9,302 bases of DNA from an uncultured Prevotellaceae bacterium (GCA_902803455.1 CADCQC010000006.1:1-9302); one strand, 5' to 3'; positions 1-6,689 are shown, counted from the stretch's first letter. Notes: generated by a model from the letters alone, not told the origin. Numbers and translations: made by a program.

Positions 1-65
1 AGCAGTTGCCTCGTGGCATCTATGTGGTATGCAGAAATGGAGAGAGGAGGGTTATTCAGAAATGA
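1..65 (+). CDS. 3' end of a probable secreted protein with type IX sorting-like tail (partial)
   Basis: An open frame enters from the left edge (codons from position 3) and stops at TGA 63-65, giving a 20-residue tail, QLPRGIYVVCRNGERRVIQK. The LPxGIYVV core followed by a short basic, hydrophobic ending resembles the end of type A C-terminal domains that direct Bacteroidetes proteins through the type IX (Por) secretion system. That is a family-level resemblance seen in a very short piece. The catalytic or binding part of the protein lies outside the window, so its function cannot be named. The alternative is a chance open frame, since 60 bases without a stop is not rare. The motif is the only reason to prefer a real gene. 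Confidence 0.5.
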   Translation, partial: QLPRGIYVVCRNGERRVIQK

Positions 66-138
66 CCTCTATCAACAAAAAAATATACATCCGAAACATT
101 CGTCAGAAATAATAGAACACACTTAAGAATCAATTGAT

Positions 139-1686
139 ATGTTTGAAGGACAGCCTAAAGGACTATTTACGTTGGCATTAGCCAACACGGGAGAGCGATT
201 CGGCTATTATACGATGATTGCCGTCTTCGCATTGTTTTTAAGAGCCAATTTCGGCCTTTCACCAGCTGTGGCGGGTACAATCTACAGCTCGTTTCTGATG
301 CTGGTCTATTTCTTGCCGCTGATCGGTGGAATCATGGCCGACAAGTTTGGTTTTGGAAAGATGGTGACCGTGGGCATCATCATTATGTTTGCCGGTTACC
401 TGTTGCTTTCCGTTCCTCTCGGAGGTGATCTCCTGGCACTTGTGGTCATGCTGGCGGCTTTGCTCCTCATCGGCTTGGGTACAGGATTGTTTAAAGGCAA
501 CCTGCAGGTCATGGTGGGTAATCTCTATGATGATCCGCAATATGCCGGCAAGCGAGACGCGGGCTTTTCCATCTTTTATATGGCCATCAATATCGGTGCG
601 CTCTATGCCCCGACTGCCGCCATCATGATCAAGGAATGGGCGGAGACTTCATTGGGCTATTCTTCCAATGATGCCTACCATTTCTCGTTTGCCGTGGCGT
701 GTGCGTCGCTCATCTTCTCCATCGCCATCTATTATCTGTTCCGCCCGACGTTCAGACATACCGAGGGAGGGAAGAAAGCGGAGGTGAAAGACACCGCAGT
801 CAGCAATGAACCCGAACTGACCAAGGAAGAGACCAAGCAGCGTATCGTCGCCCTCTGTCTGGTGTTTGCTGTGGTCATCTTCTTCTGGATGGCTTTTCAC
901 CAAAACGGACTCTCGCTTACTTATTTCGCCGATGAGTTCACGTCGAAATCTTCTTCTGGCGTTCAGGCTATGGCTTTTGATGTGCCATGGAATCTGCTCA
1001 CCCTGACCATGCTCATCATCATCGTCTATGCTGGTTTCTCTCTCTTCCAGTCAAAGACCGGAAAAGCCAAGATGATCTCCGCATTGGTCGCCGTCGTGGC
1101 AGTGGGCATCCTCTGCTGGCGTTATGGCGTGTTCAGCGGCACTGCTGAGGTATCCGCTCCCATCTTCCAGCAGTTCAATCCGTTCTATGTCGTCGCGCTG
1201 ACCCCAGTGTCGATGGCCATTTTCGGTTCGTTGGCGGCAAAGGGTAAGGAACCCTCTGCTCCGAGGAAAATCGCATATGGTATGATCGTCGCTGCCATCG
1301 CTTTTGCGATGATGGCAGTCTTTTCGATGGGGCTTCCCATGCCCGATACGGTCATGGACGCAGATGGCAATCCGGTGGGCAAGCATGTCGCTGACGTGAC
1401 ACCCAACCTGCTCATTGGCGTGTATCTGATTCTGACGTTTGGTGAACTGCTGCTCTCTCCGATGGGCATCTCCTTCGTGTCAAAAGTGGCTCCGCCCAAG
1501 TATAAAGGTATGATGATGGGTGGCTGGTTCGTGGCCACGGCGATTGGCAACCAGCTGGTGCTTGTCGGCGGCATCCTTTGGGGGGCTGTTCCCCTTTGGG
1601 TATGTTGGGGTGTGTTTATGATAGTTTGCCTCTTGGCGGCCATCTTCATGTTTACCATGATGAAACGCCTGGAGAAAGTATGCTGA
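139..1686 (+). CDS. POT/PTR family peptide:proton symporter (MFS)
   Basis: This 515-residue, strongly hydrophobic protein has roughly 12-14 membrane helices and belongs to the proton-dependent oligopeptide transporter family, which imports di- and tripeptides across the inner membrane. Visible family marks are GERFGYY at residues 18-24 in the first helix, GLFKGN around K119, the PTR2 signature FYMAINIGAL after the helix 4 region, and GELLLSPMG with E436 near the C-terminus. K119 and E436 fall where POT proteins carry functionally important charged residues. In the first-helix ExxER proton-coupling motif the first Glu is Asn (N16), while E19 and R20 are kept. Length fits the family. The start at 139 is the first residue of a typical short N-terminus and has no clear ribosome binding site, as is common in Bacteroidetes. 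It lies 99 bases ahead of the sugar-acid operon and may be a separate unit. Family assignment is firm; peptide specificity is inferred. Confidence 0.9.
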   Translation: MFEGQPKGLFTLALANTGERFGYYTMIAVFALFLRANFGLSPAVAGTIYSSFLMLVYFLPLIGGIMADKFGFGKMVTVGIIIMFAGYLLLSVPLGGDLLALVVMLAALLLIGLGTGLFKGNLQVMVGNLYDDPQYAGKRDAGFSIFYMAINIGALYAPTAAIMIKEWAETSLGYSSNDAYHFSFAVACASLIFSIAIYYLFRPTFRHTEGGKKAEVKDTAVSNEPELTKEETKQRIVALCLVFAVVIFFWMAFHQNGLSLTYFADEFTSKSSSGVQAMAFDVPWNLLTLTMLIIIVYAGFSLFQSKTGKAKMISALVAVVAVGILCWRYGVFSGTAEVSAPIFQQFNPFYVVALTPVSMAIFGSLAAKGKEPSAPRKIAYGMIVAAIAFAMMAVFSMGLPMPDTVMDADGNPVGKHVADVTPNLLIGVYLILTFGELLLSPMGISFVSKVAPPKYKGMMMGGWFVATAIGNQLVLVGGILWGAVPLWVCWGVFMIVCLLAAIFMFTMMKRLEKVC

Positions 1687-1785
1687 TCATGAGTGTCGCT
1701 CATCAATAAAGTATATCCAAAGAGCGGTTATCACAACAAGAAGCGTATATCATAATTTAAAGTATGTCTCAAAAAGGGAATGAAA

Positions 1786-2709
1786 ATGATAAAGAAATAT
1801 AAGGGTGTGGTCGTGCCGATGGTCACCCCCGTCACAGCAGACGGTCACTTGGATACGGTTTCAGTGAAACGGATCATTCAATTCTTTGCCCGACATGGAG
1901 TGGCACCTCTCCTGATGGGCACCACTGGTGAGGGCAACTCGGTGAGCCGGGATGACGGTCTTCTGTTGGTAAAGACTGCTGTCAAGGCGGCGGAAGGAAA
2001 GGTGTTCATCTATGCCGGACTGACTGGCAACTGTTTTGCAGAACAGTTGCGGCAGGCAGAGGCTTATGCGCAGGCGGGTGCGGATGTCATCGTCGCCACC
2101 TTACCTTCCTATTATGCCCTCACAGAGAAACAGATGGCGGACTATTACATGAGCCTGGCTGACCACATCCAGCGGCCGCTGATGCTCTACAACATCCTGG
2201 CGACTACCCATATGAGCATTCCTGTAGAAGTCATCCGCACCTTGGCCGATCATCCTCATATCGTGGGGTTGAAAGACTCTGAGCGTGATCTCGACAGAAT
2301 GGCTGCTTGTATCGCGATTTCCAGAGACCGCCCTGATTTCTCCTACTTCTGCGGTTGGGCTGCTCAGTCTGCTCATGCCCTGAAGTTGGGTGCCGACGGC
2401 ATCGTCCCCTCCACGGGAAATTTCGTACCAAAGATGTTTCAGACGCTTTATGAGGCTGCCGTTGCTGGCAATGACGAAGTGGCTGAGCGGATGCAGAAGG
2501 AGACCAATGAGATTGCCACCATCTATCAGAAAGGACGCACGCTGGGTGAAAGCCTCACGGCGCTGAAGGTGATGATGCAGGTGCGCGGACTCTGTGAGCC
2601 TTGGATGCTTATGCCACTGTCGAGACTTGCTGAGGAGGAGGAACGGATGATCAGAGAGAAGGCCGCTGACCATATCATTATCAAAGAATTAGGAGATGCA
2701 CTGGATTGA
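1786..2709 (+). CDS. DapA/N-acetylneuraminate lyase superfamily aldolase or lyase, substrate unknown
   Basis: This is a class I (Schiff-base) TIM-barrel enzyme of the dihydrodipicolinate synthase/N-acetylneuraminate lyase superfamily. Counting from the alternative ATG at 1780 (309 residues), it has the alpha-keto-acid carboxylate loop GTTGE (47-51), the catalytic Tyr in LYN (Y137) and the Schiff-base Lys in GLKDS (K165). The usual C-terminal GADGIVPS segment is at 204-211. Members condense or cleave pyruvate-containing compounds, or dehydrate keto-deoxy sugar acids. The DHDPS Arg that follows the Tyr motif is not present (YNILATTH), and the sialate-lyase Asp-Glu pair after the GF motif is replaced (GWAA, 192-195), so neither DapA nor NanA is a good name. 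I prefer the ATG at 1786 because GGGA at 1776-1779 then sits 6 bases upstream; from 1780 it would touch the start. It is the first gene of the operon, and its end overlaps the symporter by 14 bases. A role in catabolism of the imported sugar acid is inferred. Confidence 0.85.
   Translation: MIKKYKGVVVPMVTPVTADGHLDTVSVKRIIQFFARHGVAPLLMGTTGEGNSVSRDDGLLLVKTAVKAAEGKVFIYAGLTGNCFAEQLRQAEAYAQAGADVIVATLPSYYALTEKQMADYYMSLADHIQRPLMLYNILATTHMSIPVEVIRTLADHPHIVGLKDSERDLDRMAACIAISRDRPDFSYFCGWAAQSAHALKLGADGIVPSTGNFVPKMFQTLYEAAVAGNDEVAERMQKETNEIATIYQKGRTLGESLTALKVMMQVRGLCEPWMLMPLSRLAEEEERMIREKAADHIIIKELGDALD
2691..2695 (+). promoter_or_regulatory. AGGAG ribosome-binding-like sequence abutting the symporter start
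   Basis: AGGAG lies inside the last codons of the aldolase gene and directly touches the symporter ATG at 2696, leaving no spacer. It is closer than an ideal Shine-Dalgarno site, so initiation here probably relies on ribosomes finishing the upstream gene, whose stop is at 2707-2709. No better in-frame start is nearby, and the protein N-terminus (MHWIDYLIV) matches the family. Confidence 0.35.
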
Positions 2710-4264
2710 TTATTTGATTGTTATCGTGTCGATTTTGGGAGCCATCGTCGTCGGAGGGTATTTCGCTCACCGGCAGAAGGACACCAATACCTATTTCGCC
2801 GGCGGAGGAAAGATTCCTGCATGGGCGGTGGGAATGTCGATCTTCGCTACGCTGATATCCAGTGTCACCTTCCTGGCTTATCCAGGTGCTGCTTATGAGG
2901 GCAACTGGATCCTGCTCGTACAAGGACTGATGGTGCCCGTCGTTCTCCTGGCTCTCATCGGTGTCATTGTCCCGCTTTTCCGACGGGTCATACGTCTCTC
3001 TACCTATGAGTATTTTGAACGCCGATTCGGTCTCTTCGCTCGCCTCTACAGTTCGTTGGCTTTCACCTTGGGGCATTTCTCCAAGTCGGGAACTGTCTTT
3101 TTTCTCGTTTCCATGGCGTTGGCGACATTCCTCAATGTCAATATCTATACCATTGTCATTGTGTTGGGCATCACCATCATTATCCTTACCTTGCTCGGAG
3201 GAATGGAAGCCATCGTGTGGATGGATGTCGCACAAGGCACATTGCTCATCGGTGGTGGGCTGATCTGTGTCATTCTCTTGCTTTTCTTGCCCGACGGCGG
3301 ACCTTCTGAAGTGATGCGGGTGGCGGGTGAATATGACAAGATCGGGTTCGGCCCCTATGACTGCGACTTCACGCAACTCACCTTCCTGGTTATGATGTTG
3401 AATGGTATCTTCTATGCCCTGCAGAAATATGGTACTGACCAGACGATCGTTCAGCGGTATCTGGCGGCCCGCAGCGACCGCGAGGCCAAGAAGGCGGCTT
3501 TCATCGGTGTACTGATGAGCGTGCCGGTCTGGGCTTTGTTCATGTTTATCGGCACATGTCTCTTCGCTTTCTATCATATGGAGGGAGCACCCGTGTTGCC
3601 TGAGGGCATCAAAGCCGATGAGGTGTTTCCTTATTTCATTGGCCATGAGTTGCCGGTAGGTATCCGCGGACTGATCATCGCGGCACTGGCGGCAGCGGCC
3701 ATCTCCAGTCTGGATTCTGACCTCAACTGTATCTCTGCCATTGCTGTGCAAGACTATTATGCCCGGTTCAAGCCCGGCAGTACCGATAAACAGCAATTCA
3801 GGTTCGGTAAATGGATGGTCGTTGTGGCAGGGGCTGCGGCCCTGGGCGTCGCCTGCCTCTATATCTCATGGGGTGGGGAGGGCGTATTGGGTGCTTTGTT
3901 CTCGCTCTATGCCATCTTCTCCGCCGGGATCGTGGGCATCTTCATGTTGGGACTGTTCAGCCGGAGAGCCAACAAACAGGGGCTGTATGTGGGCATCGCC
4001 GCAGCGGTGATCTTCACGGCGTATGCTGTCCTCACTTCCACGAAAGTAGATCTGCAGGGAGATGGGACAAAAGAAATCTTGCTCGACCTGGGTGACTGGA
4101 ATTTTGCGCACCATAAGTATATGTTGGGCGTCTACAGCCATCTCATCGTGCTCATCGTGGGCTATGCGGCCAGTTTCTTGTTCAAAACACCCTTGGCAGA
4201 CAAGGAACTGACGATTTATGGATATTGGGAACAAAAGAAAAACAATTCTGAAAATGGAAAATAA
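2696..4264 (+). CDS. Sodium:solute symporter (SSS family), probable sugar-acid importer
   Basis: This 522-residue inner-membrane protein has about 13 hydrophobic helices and belongs to the sodium:solute symporter (SSS/SGLT) family. Supporting features are the N-terminal DYLIVIVSILG helix, the loop TYFAGGGKIPAWAVGMSIFAT (about 32-52) and the segment SSLDSDLN (337-344). That segment corresponds to the helix carrying the Na2-site serines in vSGLT-type transporters and is followed by QDYYARF. SSS proteins couple sodium entry to uptake of sugars, sialic acid, proline, pantothenate or organic acids, and the sequence alone does not say which. The gene starts inside the aldolase gene (14-base overlap), and its end overlaps the preferred start of the PdxA-family gene by 11 bases. 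This makes it the likely transporter for the operon substrate. No truncation or missing segment is apparent. Confidence 0.9.
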   Translation: MHWIDYLIVIVSILGAIVVGGYFAHRQKDTNTYFAGGGKIPAWAVGMSIFATLISSVTFLAYPGAAYEGNWILLVQGLMVPVVLLALIGVIVPLFRRVIRLSTYEYFERRFGLFARLYSSLAFTLGHFSKSGTVFFLVSMALATFLNVNIYTIVIVLGITIIILTLLGGMEAIVWMDVAQGTLLIGGGLICVILLLFLPDGGPSEVMRVAGEYDKIGFGPYDCDFTQLTFLVMMLNGIFYALQKYGTDQTIVQRYLAARSDREAKKAAFIGVLMSVPVWALFMFIGTCLFAFYHMEGAPVLPEGIKADEVFPYFIGHELPVGIRGLIIAALAAAAISSLDSDLNCISAIAVQDYYARFKPGSTDKQQFRFGKWMVVVAGAAALGVACLYISWGGEGVLGALFSLYAIFSAGIVGIFMLGLFSRRANKQGLYVGIAAAVIFTAYAVLTSTKVDLQGDGTKEILLDLGDWNFAHHKYMLGVYSHLIVLIVGYAASFLFKTPLADKELTIYGYWEQKKNNSENGK

Positions 4265-5294
4265 ACCTATACTTGCCATCACTATGGGCGACCCGGCTGG
4301 AATCGGACCGGAGATCGTCACAAGGGCTTTGAGTCGCCCTTCAACATACGAGAAATGCCGGCCGATCGTCACGGGGGATGCGAAAATCATCCGGAAGGTG
4401 GTCGGACTGTTGGGACTGACACTCAACGTGAGAGCTGTGCAGACGGTCGCTGATGCGCGCTTTGAGTTTGGCACCATCGACGTCTATGATATCGATTGTG
4501 TGGACCTTGACACGTTCGCCTTCGGCCAAGTGTCTGCACAGTGTGGCCATGCTGCCTTCCTCTTCATCAAAAAGGCTATCGACCTGGCCATGGAGAATGA
4601 GGTGGATGGTACGGTGACCGCACCGCTCAATAAAGAGGCGCTCAACCTGGCGGGACATCATTTCGACGGACACACGGAGATGTATGCCACGTTTACCCAT
4701 ACAAAGAAGTATGCCATGCTGCTGGCGGATGAGTTCTTGCGGGTCATCCATGTCTCCACGCATGTCCCGTTGCGGAAAGCTTGTGACCTGGTGAAGAAAG
4801 CGCGGATTATCGAGGTGACCGAACTGATCGACGATGCTTGCCGACAGTTTGGCATTGCCCAACCGCGCATCGGAATCGCTGGTCTTAATCCTCACTCCAG
4901 CGACAATGGCCTTTTCGGCAACGAGGAGGCACTGGAGATCATCCCTGCTGTGGAGGAACTGAGGCGGCGGGGATTTGATGTGGAAGGGCCGGTGCCGCCT
5001 GACTCTCTTTTCGCAAAAGCCAAATGCGGACAGTTCGACGGATGTGTTGCCATGTATCATGATCAGGGACACATCCCCTTCAAGGTCGTGGGATTTAATT
5101 GGAACAAGGAGACAGGACGCATGGACAGCGTCAAGGGGGTGAATATCACCCTCGGCTTACCCATTATCAGGGTGTCGGTAGACCACGGTACGGCTTTCGA
5201 TGTGGCAGGGAAGGGCATTGCCAGTGATGACGCCTTGCTGCTGTCGATAGACTATGCCACCAAAATGGCGATCAACAGACGGCGCAGCAGATGA
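4254..5294 (+). CDS. pdxA2: PdxA-family dehydrogenase, probably catabolic PdxA2-type (4-phospho-acid-sugar oxidative decarboxylase)
   Basis: This 346-residue NAD-dependent dehydrogenase is homologous to 4-hydroxythreonine-4-phosphate dehydrogenase. Motifs in order are ITMGDPAGIGPEI near the N-terminus, DGHTEM with H140, GLNPHSSDNGLFGNEE with H214, AMYHDQGHIPFK with H269, and TLGLPIIRVSVDHGTAFDVAGKG near the C-terminus. The three histidines match the divalent-metal ligands of PdxA, so the enzyme looks active. In vitamin B6 synthesis PdxA oxidises 4-phosphohydroxythreonine; the PdxA2 branch instead converts D-threonate 4-phosphate or D-erythronate 4-phosphate to dihydroxyacetone phosphate and CO2. 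Its place between a symporter and a DUF1537 kinase strongly favours the catabolic role, though this is inferred from context. I start at ATG 4254 rather than the in-frame ATG at 4218, because 4254 gives the normal PdxA N-terminus (MENKPILAITMGDP) and a short 11-base overlap. Its stop overlaps the kinase start as ATGA. Confidence 0.85.
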   Translation: MENKPILAITMGDPAGIGPEIVTRALSRPSTYEKCRPIVTGDAKIIRKVVGLLGLTLNVRAVQTVADARFEFGTIDVYDIDCVDLDTFAFGQVSAQCGHAAFLFIKKAIDLAMENEVDGTVTAPLNKEALNLAGHHFDGHTEMYATFTHTKKYAMLLADEFLRVIHVSTHVPLRKACDLVKKARIIEVTELIDDACRQFGIAQPRIGIAGLNPHSSDNGLFGNEEALEIIPAVEELRRRGFDVEGPVPPDSLFAKAKCGQFDGCVAMYHDQGHIPFKVVGFNWNKETGRMDSVKGVNITLGLPIIRVSVDHGTAFDVAGKGIASDDALLLSIDYATKMAINRRRSR

Positions 5295-6403
5295 TTGTCG
5301 TCATAGCGGATGATATTACCGGTGCAGCGGAGATAGCGGGCATCGCCTGTGCTCATGGGTTGCAGACACGGTTGCAGACAGAGGTGGAGACACATCTGCC
5401 GTCGTGTGATGTACTGGTCATCGCCACCGACACCAGATCGATGACGCAGCTGGAGGCGGAGGCTTTTTCAAGACAGTTGGCAGAGCGTCTGGAGGGGTGG
5501 TTACAAAGGAAAAAAATGTCAAGGCCTGTCAGATTGTTTAAGAAAACAGACTCTGCCTTGCGGGGACATGTGATGGCGGAATTGTCGGCATTGCTCTCCC
5601 TGACTTGTTACAACCGGGCTGTTTTCGTGCCGGCTAATCCTTCAAAAAAACGTGTCATCCGTCAAGGTATTTATGAGATTGACGGAAAACCGATCAATGA
5701 GACCGACTTCGCTTCCGATCCGGAATTTCCTGCTTTCTCAGCTGTCATGACAGAACGCTTCCCGCAGGCTGCGGAAATGAATATCCTCATGCCGGATGCC
5801 GGCAGCGAAGAAGAGCTCATGAAAGTGGTTGAGGGGCTGTCGGATGATACCTTGCCTGCCGGAGGGGCGGACCTTTGGACGGCATGGATTCATCACATGG
5901 GTTTTGTCCGTCAGAATCGCAGGCCTTTTGAGGGAATCTGTCTGGATGATATCCTGATAGTGTGTGGCAGTACGCAGAGTCGACCGCTTCATTTAGGCAT
6001 CAACATCGCATCCATGCCCGTGGAGGTATACGATAACACCGTTCCTGTCACTTCGTGGATACAGGAACTCAAGGTTTGCTATACTGACAGGCATGCTCTG
6101 ATATTGACTATACCACATCACCACCTCACAGGACATGAGGTGGCCAAGCGCTTGCGGGGGGCGGTGGCGGTGGCCGTGCGCGCGCTGATGGATATCCATC
6201 AGCCTGCCGAATTGGTCTTTGAGGGAGGAGCGACTGCTTTTGCCTGCCTCAGCACATTGGGATGGAATGACTATCAGGTCATCGGTGAGGTGGCACCGGG
6301 CGTGGTCAGAATGAAGGCTCCACAAGGCACCGTGATCACATTGAAACCTGGCAGCTATGAGTGGGGACCGCTTTTCTGCAGGATAGGGACATCGCAGGAA
6401 TAG
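5291..6403 (+). CDS. Four-carbon acid sugar kinase (DUF1537 family), compact variant
   Basis: This 370-residue cytoplasmic kinase has both DUF1537 halves. The N-terminal sugar-acid-binding domain shows IADDITGAAEIAG (5-17), KKTDSALRGH (D87, R91) and VPANPSKK...GIYEIDGKPINET. The C-terminal nucleotide-binding domain shows VCGSTQSRPLH, EGGATA (311-316) and LKPGSYEWGP (351-360). The family phosphorylates C4 of D-threonate, D-erythronate or 3-keto four-carbon acids with ATP. Paired with the PdxA-family gene upstream, with which it shares an ATGA start/stop overlap (5291-5294), it would supply the 4-phospho acid. Two oddities stand out. It is shorter than the usual 400-plus residues of the family, and the expected acidic residue of the GG(D/E)T nucleotide-binding motif is Ala (A314). 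The reading frame is intact and other motifs are kept, so a divergent but working enzyme is more likely than a pseudogene. It ends 6 bases before the convergent small regulator gene. Confidence 0.87.
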   Translation: MIVVIADDITGAAEIAGIACAHGLQTRLQTEVETHLPSCDVLVIATDTRSMTQLEAEAFSRQLAERLEGWLQRKKMSRPVRLFKKTDSALRGHVMAELSALLSLTCYNRAVFVPANPSKKRVIRQGIYEIDGKPINETDFASDPEFPAFSAVMTERFPQAAEMNILMPDAGSEEELMKVVEGLSDDTLPAGGADLWTAWIHHMGFVRQNRRPFEGICLDDILIVCGSTQSRPLHLGINIASMPVEVYDNTVPVTSWIQELKVCYTDRHALILTIPHHHLTGHEVAKRLRGAVAVAVRALMDIHQPAELVFEGGATAFACLSTLGWNDYQVIGEVAPGVVRMKAPQGTVITLKPGSYEWGPLFCRIGTSQE

Positions 6404-6409
6404 AGATGC

Positions 6410-6583
6410 CTACTTGGCAGGCTCCCACTTGCAGCGTACGGGAGACACGATGGCACCCTCCTTCTTCAGTTCGGCAAAAGCCTTGTCAACTTCTTTACGG
6501 TCGGCACCCAATATCTTGGTCACTTCCCCAGCTGAGATGGGCTTGCCTGCATTGCGCATGGCTTGTAATACTTGTTCTTTCAT
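6410..6583 (-). CDS. Small stand-alone winged-helix DNA-binding protein
   Basis: The minus strand from ATG (6583) to TAG (6410) encodes 57 residues beginning MKEQVLQAMRNAGKPISAGE and ending RCKWEPAK. It can be read as helix 1 (residues 2-12), helix 2 (17-25), a long recognition-type helix 3 (28-43) and a short wing, GAIVSPVRCKWEP (43-55). That is the minimal MarR/GntR-like winged-helix fold with no effector or dimerisation domain. I recognise the pattern (GxDRKEVDKAxxELKKEGxIVSPxRCxWxP) as a small conserved regulator-like family in Bacteroidales, without a known function. Its stop is 7 positions from the kinase stop on the other strand, so the two genes converge. It is transcribed divergently from the phosphatase/ATPase gene. 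A perfect -7 box lies 56 bases upstream of its ATG. Self-regulation or control of a neighbour is inferred. Confidence 0.78.
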   Translation of the reverse strand: MKEQVLQAMRNAGKPISAGEVTKILGADRKEVDKAFAELKKEGAIVSPVRCKWEPAK

Positions 6584-6588
6584 ATGTT

Positions 6589-6597
6589 CTTATAGGT
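6589..6597. repeat. Second copy of 9-mer CTTATAGGT
   Basis: This is an exact direct repeat of the right arm of the 6608-6627 palindrome (copy at 6618-6626). It lies between the palindrome and the start codon of the minus-strand winged-helix gene. The 29-bp spacing is close to three helical turns, so both copies would face the same side of the DNA. A half-site for the same regulator is one reading; chance is not excluded for a 9-mer. Confidence 0.3.
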
Positions 6598-6607
6598 TTG
6601 GTTGAAT

Positions 6608-6627
6608 CACCTGTATGCTTATAGGTG
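6608..6627. repeat. 20-bp imperfect palindrome, candidate operator
   Basis: CACCTGTATGCTTATAGGTG has perfect 5-bp arms (CACCT/AGGTG), and three of the five inner position pairs also match. It lies in the predicted 5' leader of the small winged-helix gene, just downstream of that gene's -7 box, a typical repressor site. The 9-mer CTTATAGGT within it (6618-6626) is repeated at 6589-6597, 29 bp away, just in front of the ATG. It could alternatively act as an RNA hairpin in the leader. No binding protein is shown. Confidence 0.4.
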
Positions 6628-6638
6628 TTTTATAAAAG

Positions 6639-6646
6639 CAAAGTTA
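6639..6646 (-). promoter_or_regulatory. Bacteroidetes-type -7 box for the small winged-helix gene
   Basis: Read on the minus strand this is TAACTTTG, a perfect TAnnTTTG match to the -7 element used by the Bacteroidetes primary sigma factor. The upstream element is weaker: TTTC at 6663-6666, about 16 bp away, stands where TTTG at about 19-21 bp would be ideal. Transcription would start near 6632 and give a leader of about 50 bases containing the palindrome. Confidence 0.5.
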
Positions 6647-6689
6647 ATAAAAAACTTGATTCGAAAGATGGTTTGTCGGGATTATTTCA

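Noticed and set aside
1689..1703. ATGAG/CTCAT hairpin after the peptide transporter as a terminator
   Set aside because: Only a 5-bp A/T-containing stem with no T-run on either side; too weak to call, so co-transcription with the next gene is not excluded.
1754..1761. TAATTTAA upstream of the aldolase gene as a -7 promoter box
   Set aside because: It lacks the final G of TAnnTTTG and no TTTG lies at a suitable distance upstream; a promoter is expected here, but this sequence does not show it clearly.
1764..1802. Short frame starting ATGTCTCAAAAAGGG ahead of the aldolase gene
   Set aside because: Encodes only 12 residues out of frame with the aldolase, with no supporting signal; possible leader peptide but no attenuator structure is visible.
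2681..3796. 371-residue minus-strand open frame opposite the symporter gene
   Set aside because: It is rich in His, Gln, Asp, Arg and Glu with no domain pattern, as expected for the antisense of a hydrophobic membrane protein. The plus-strand symporter is certain.
5509..5520. Internal GGAAAAAAATG in the kinase gene as a second start or a slippage site
   Set aside because: The frame continues normally through conserved motifs before and after it, and the N-terminal ADDITGA motif requires the upstream start.
6407..6419. TGCC/GGCA hairpin between the convergent kinase and winged-helix genes as a bidirectional terminator
   Set aside because: The stem is 4 bp, overlaps the end of the small gene, and has no T-run.
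6361..6624. Plus-strand open frames of 87 and 63 residues over the kinase end and small-gene region
   Set aside because: No recognisable protein pattern and they lie opposite the winged-helix gene, whose minus-strand reading gives a coherent fold; the plus frames are shadows.
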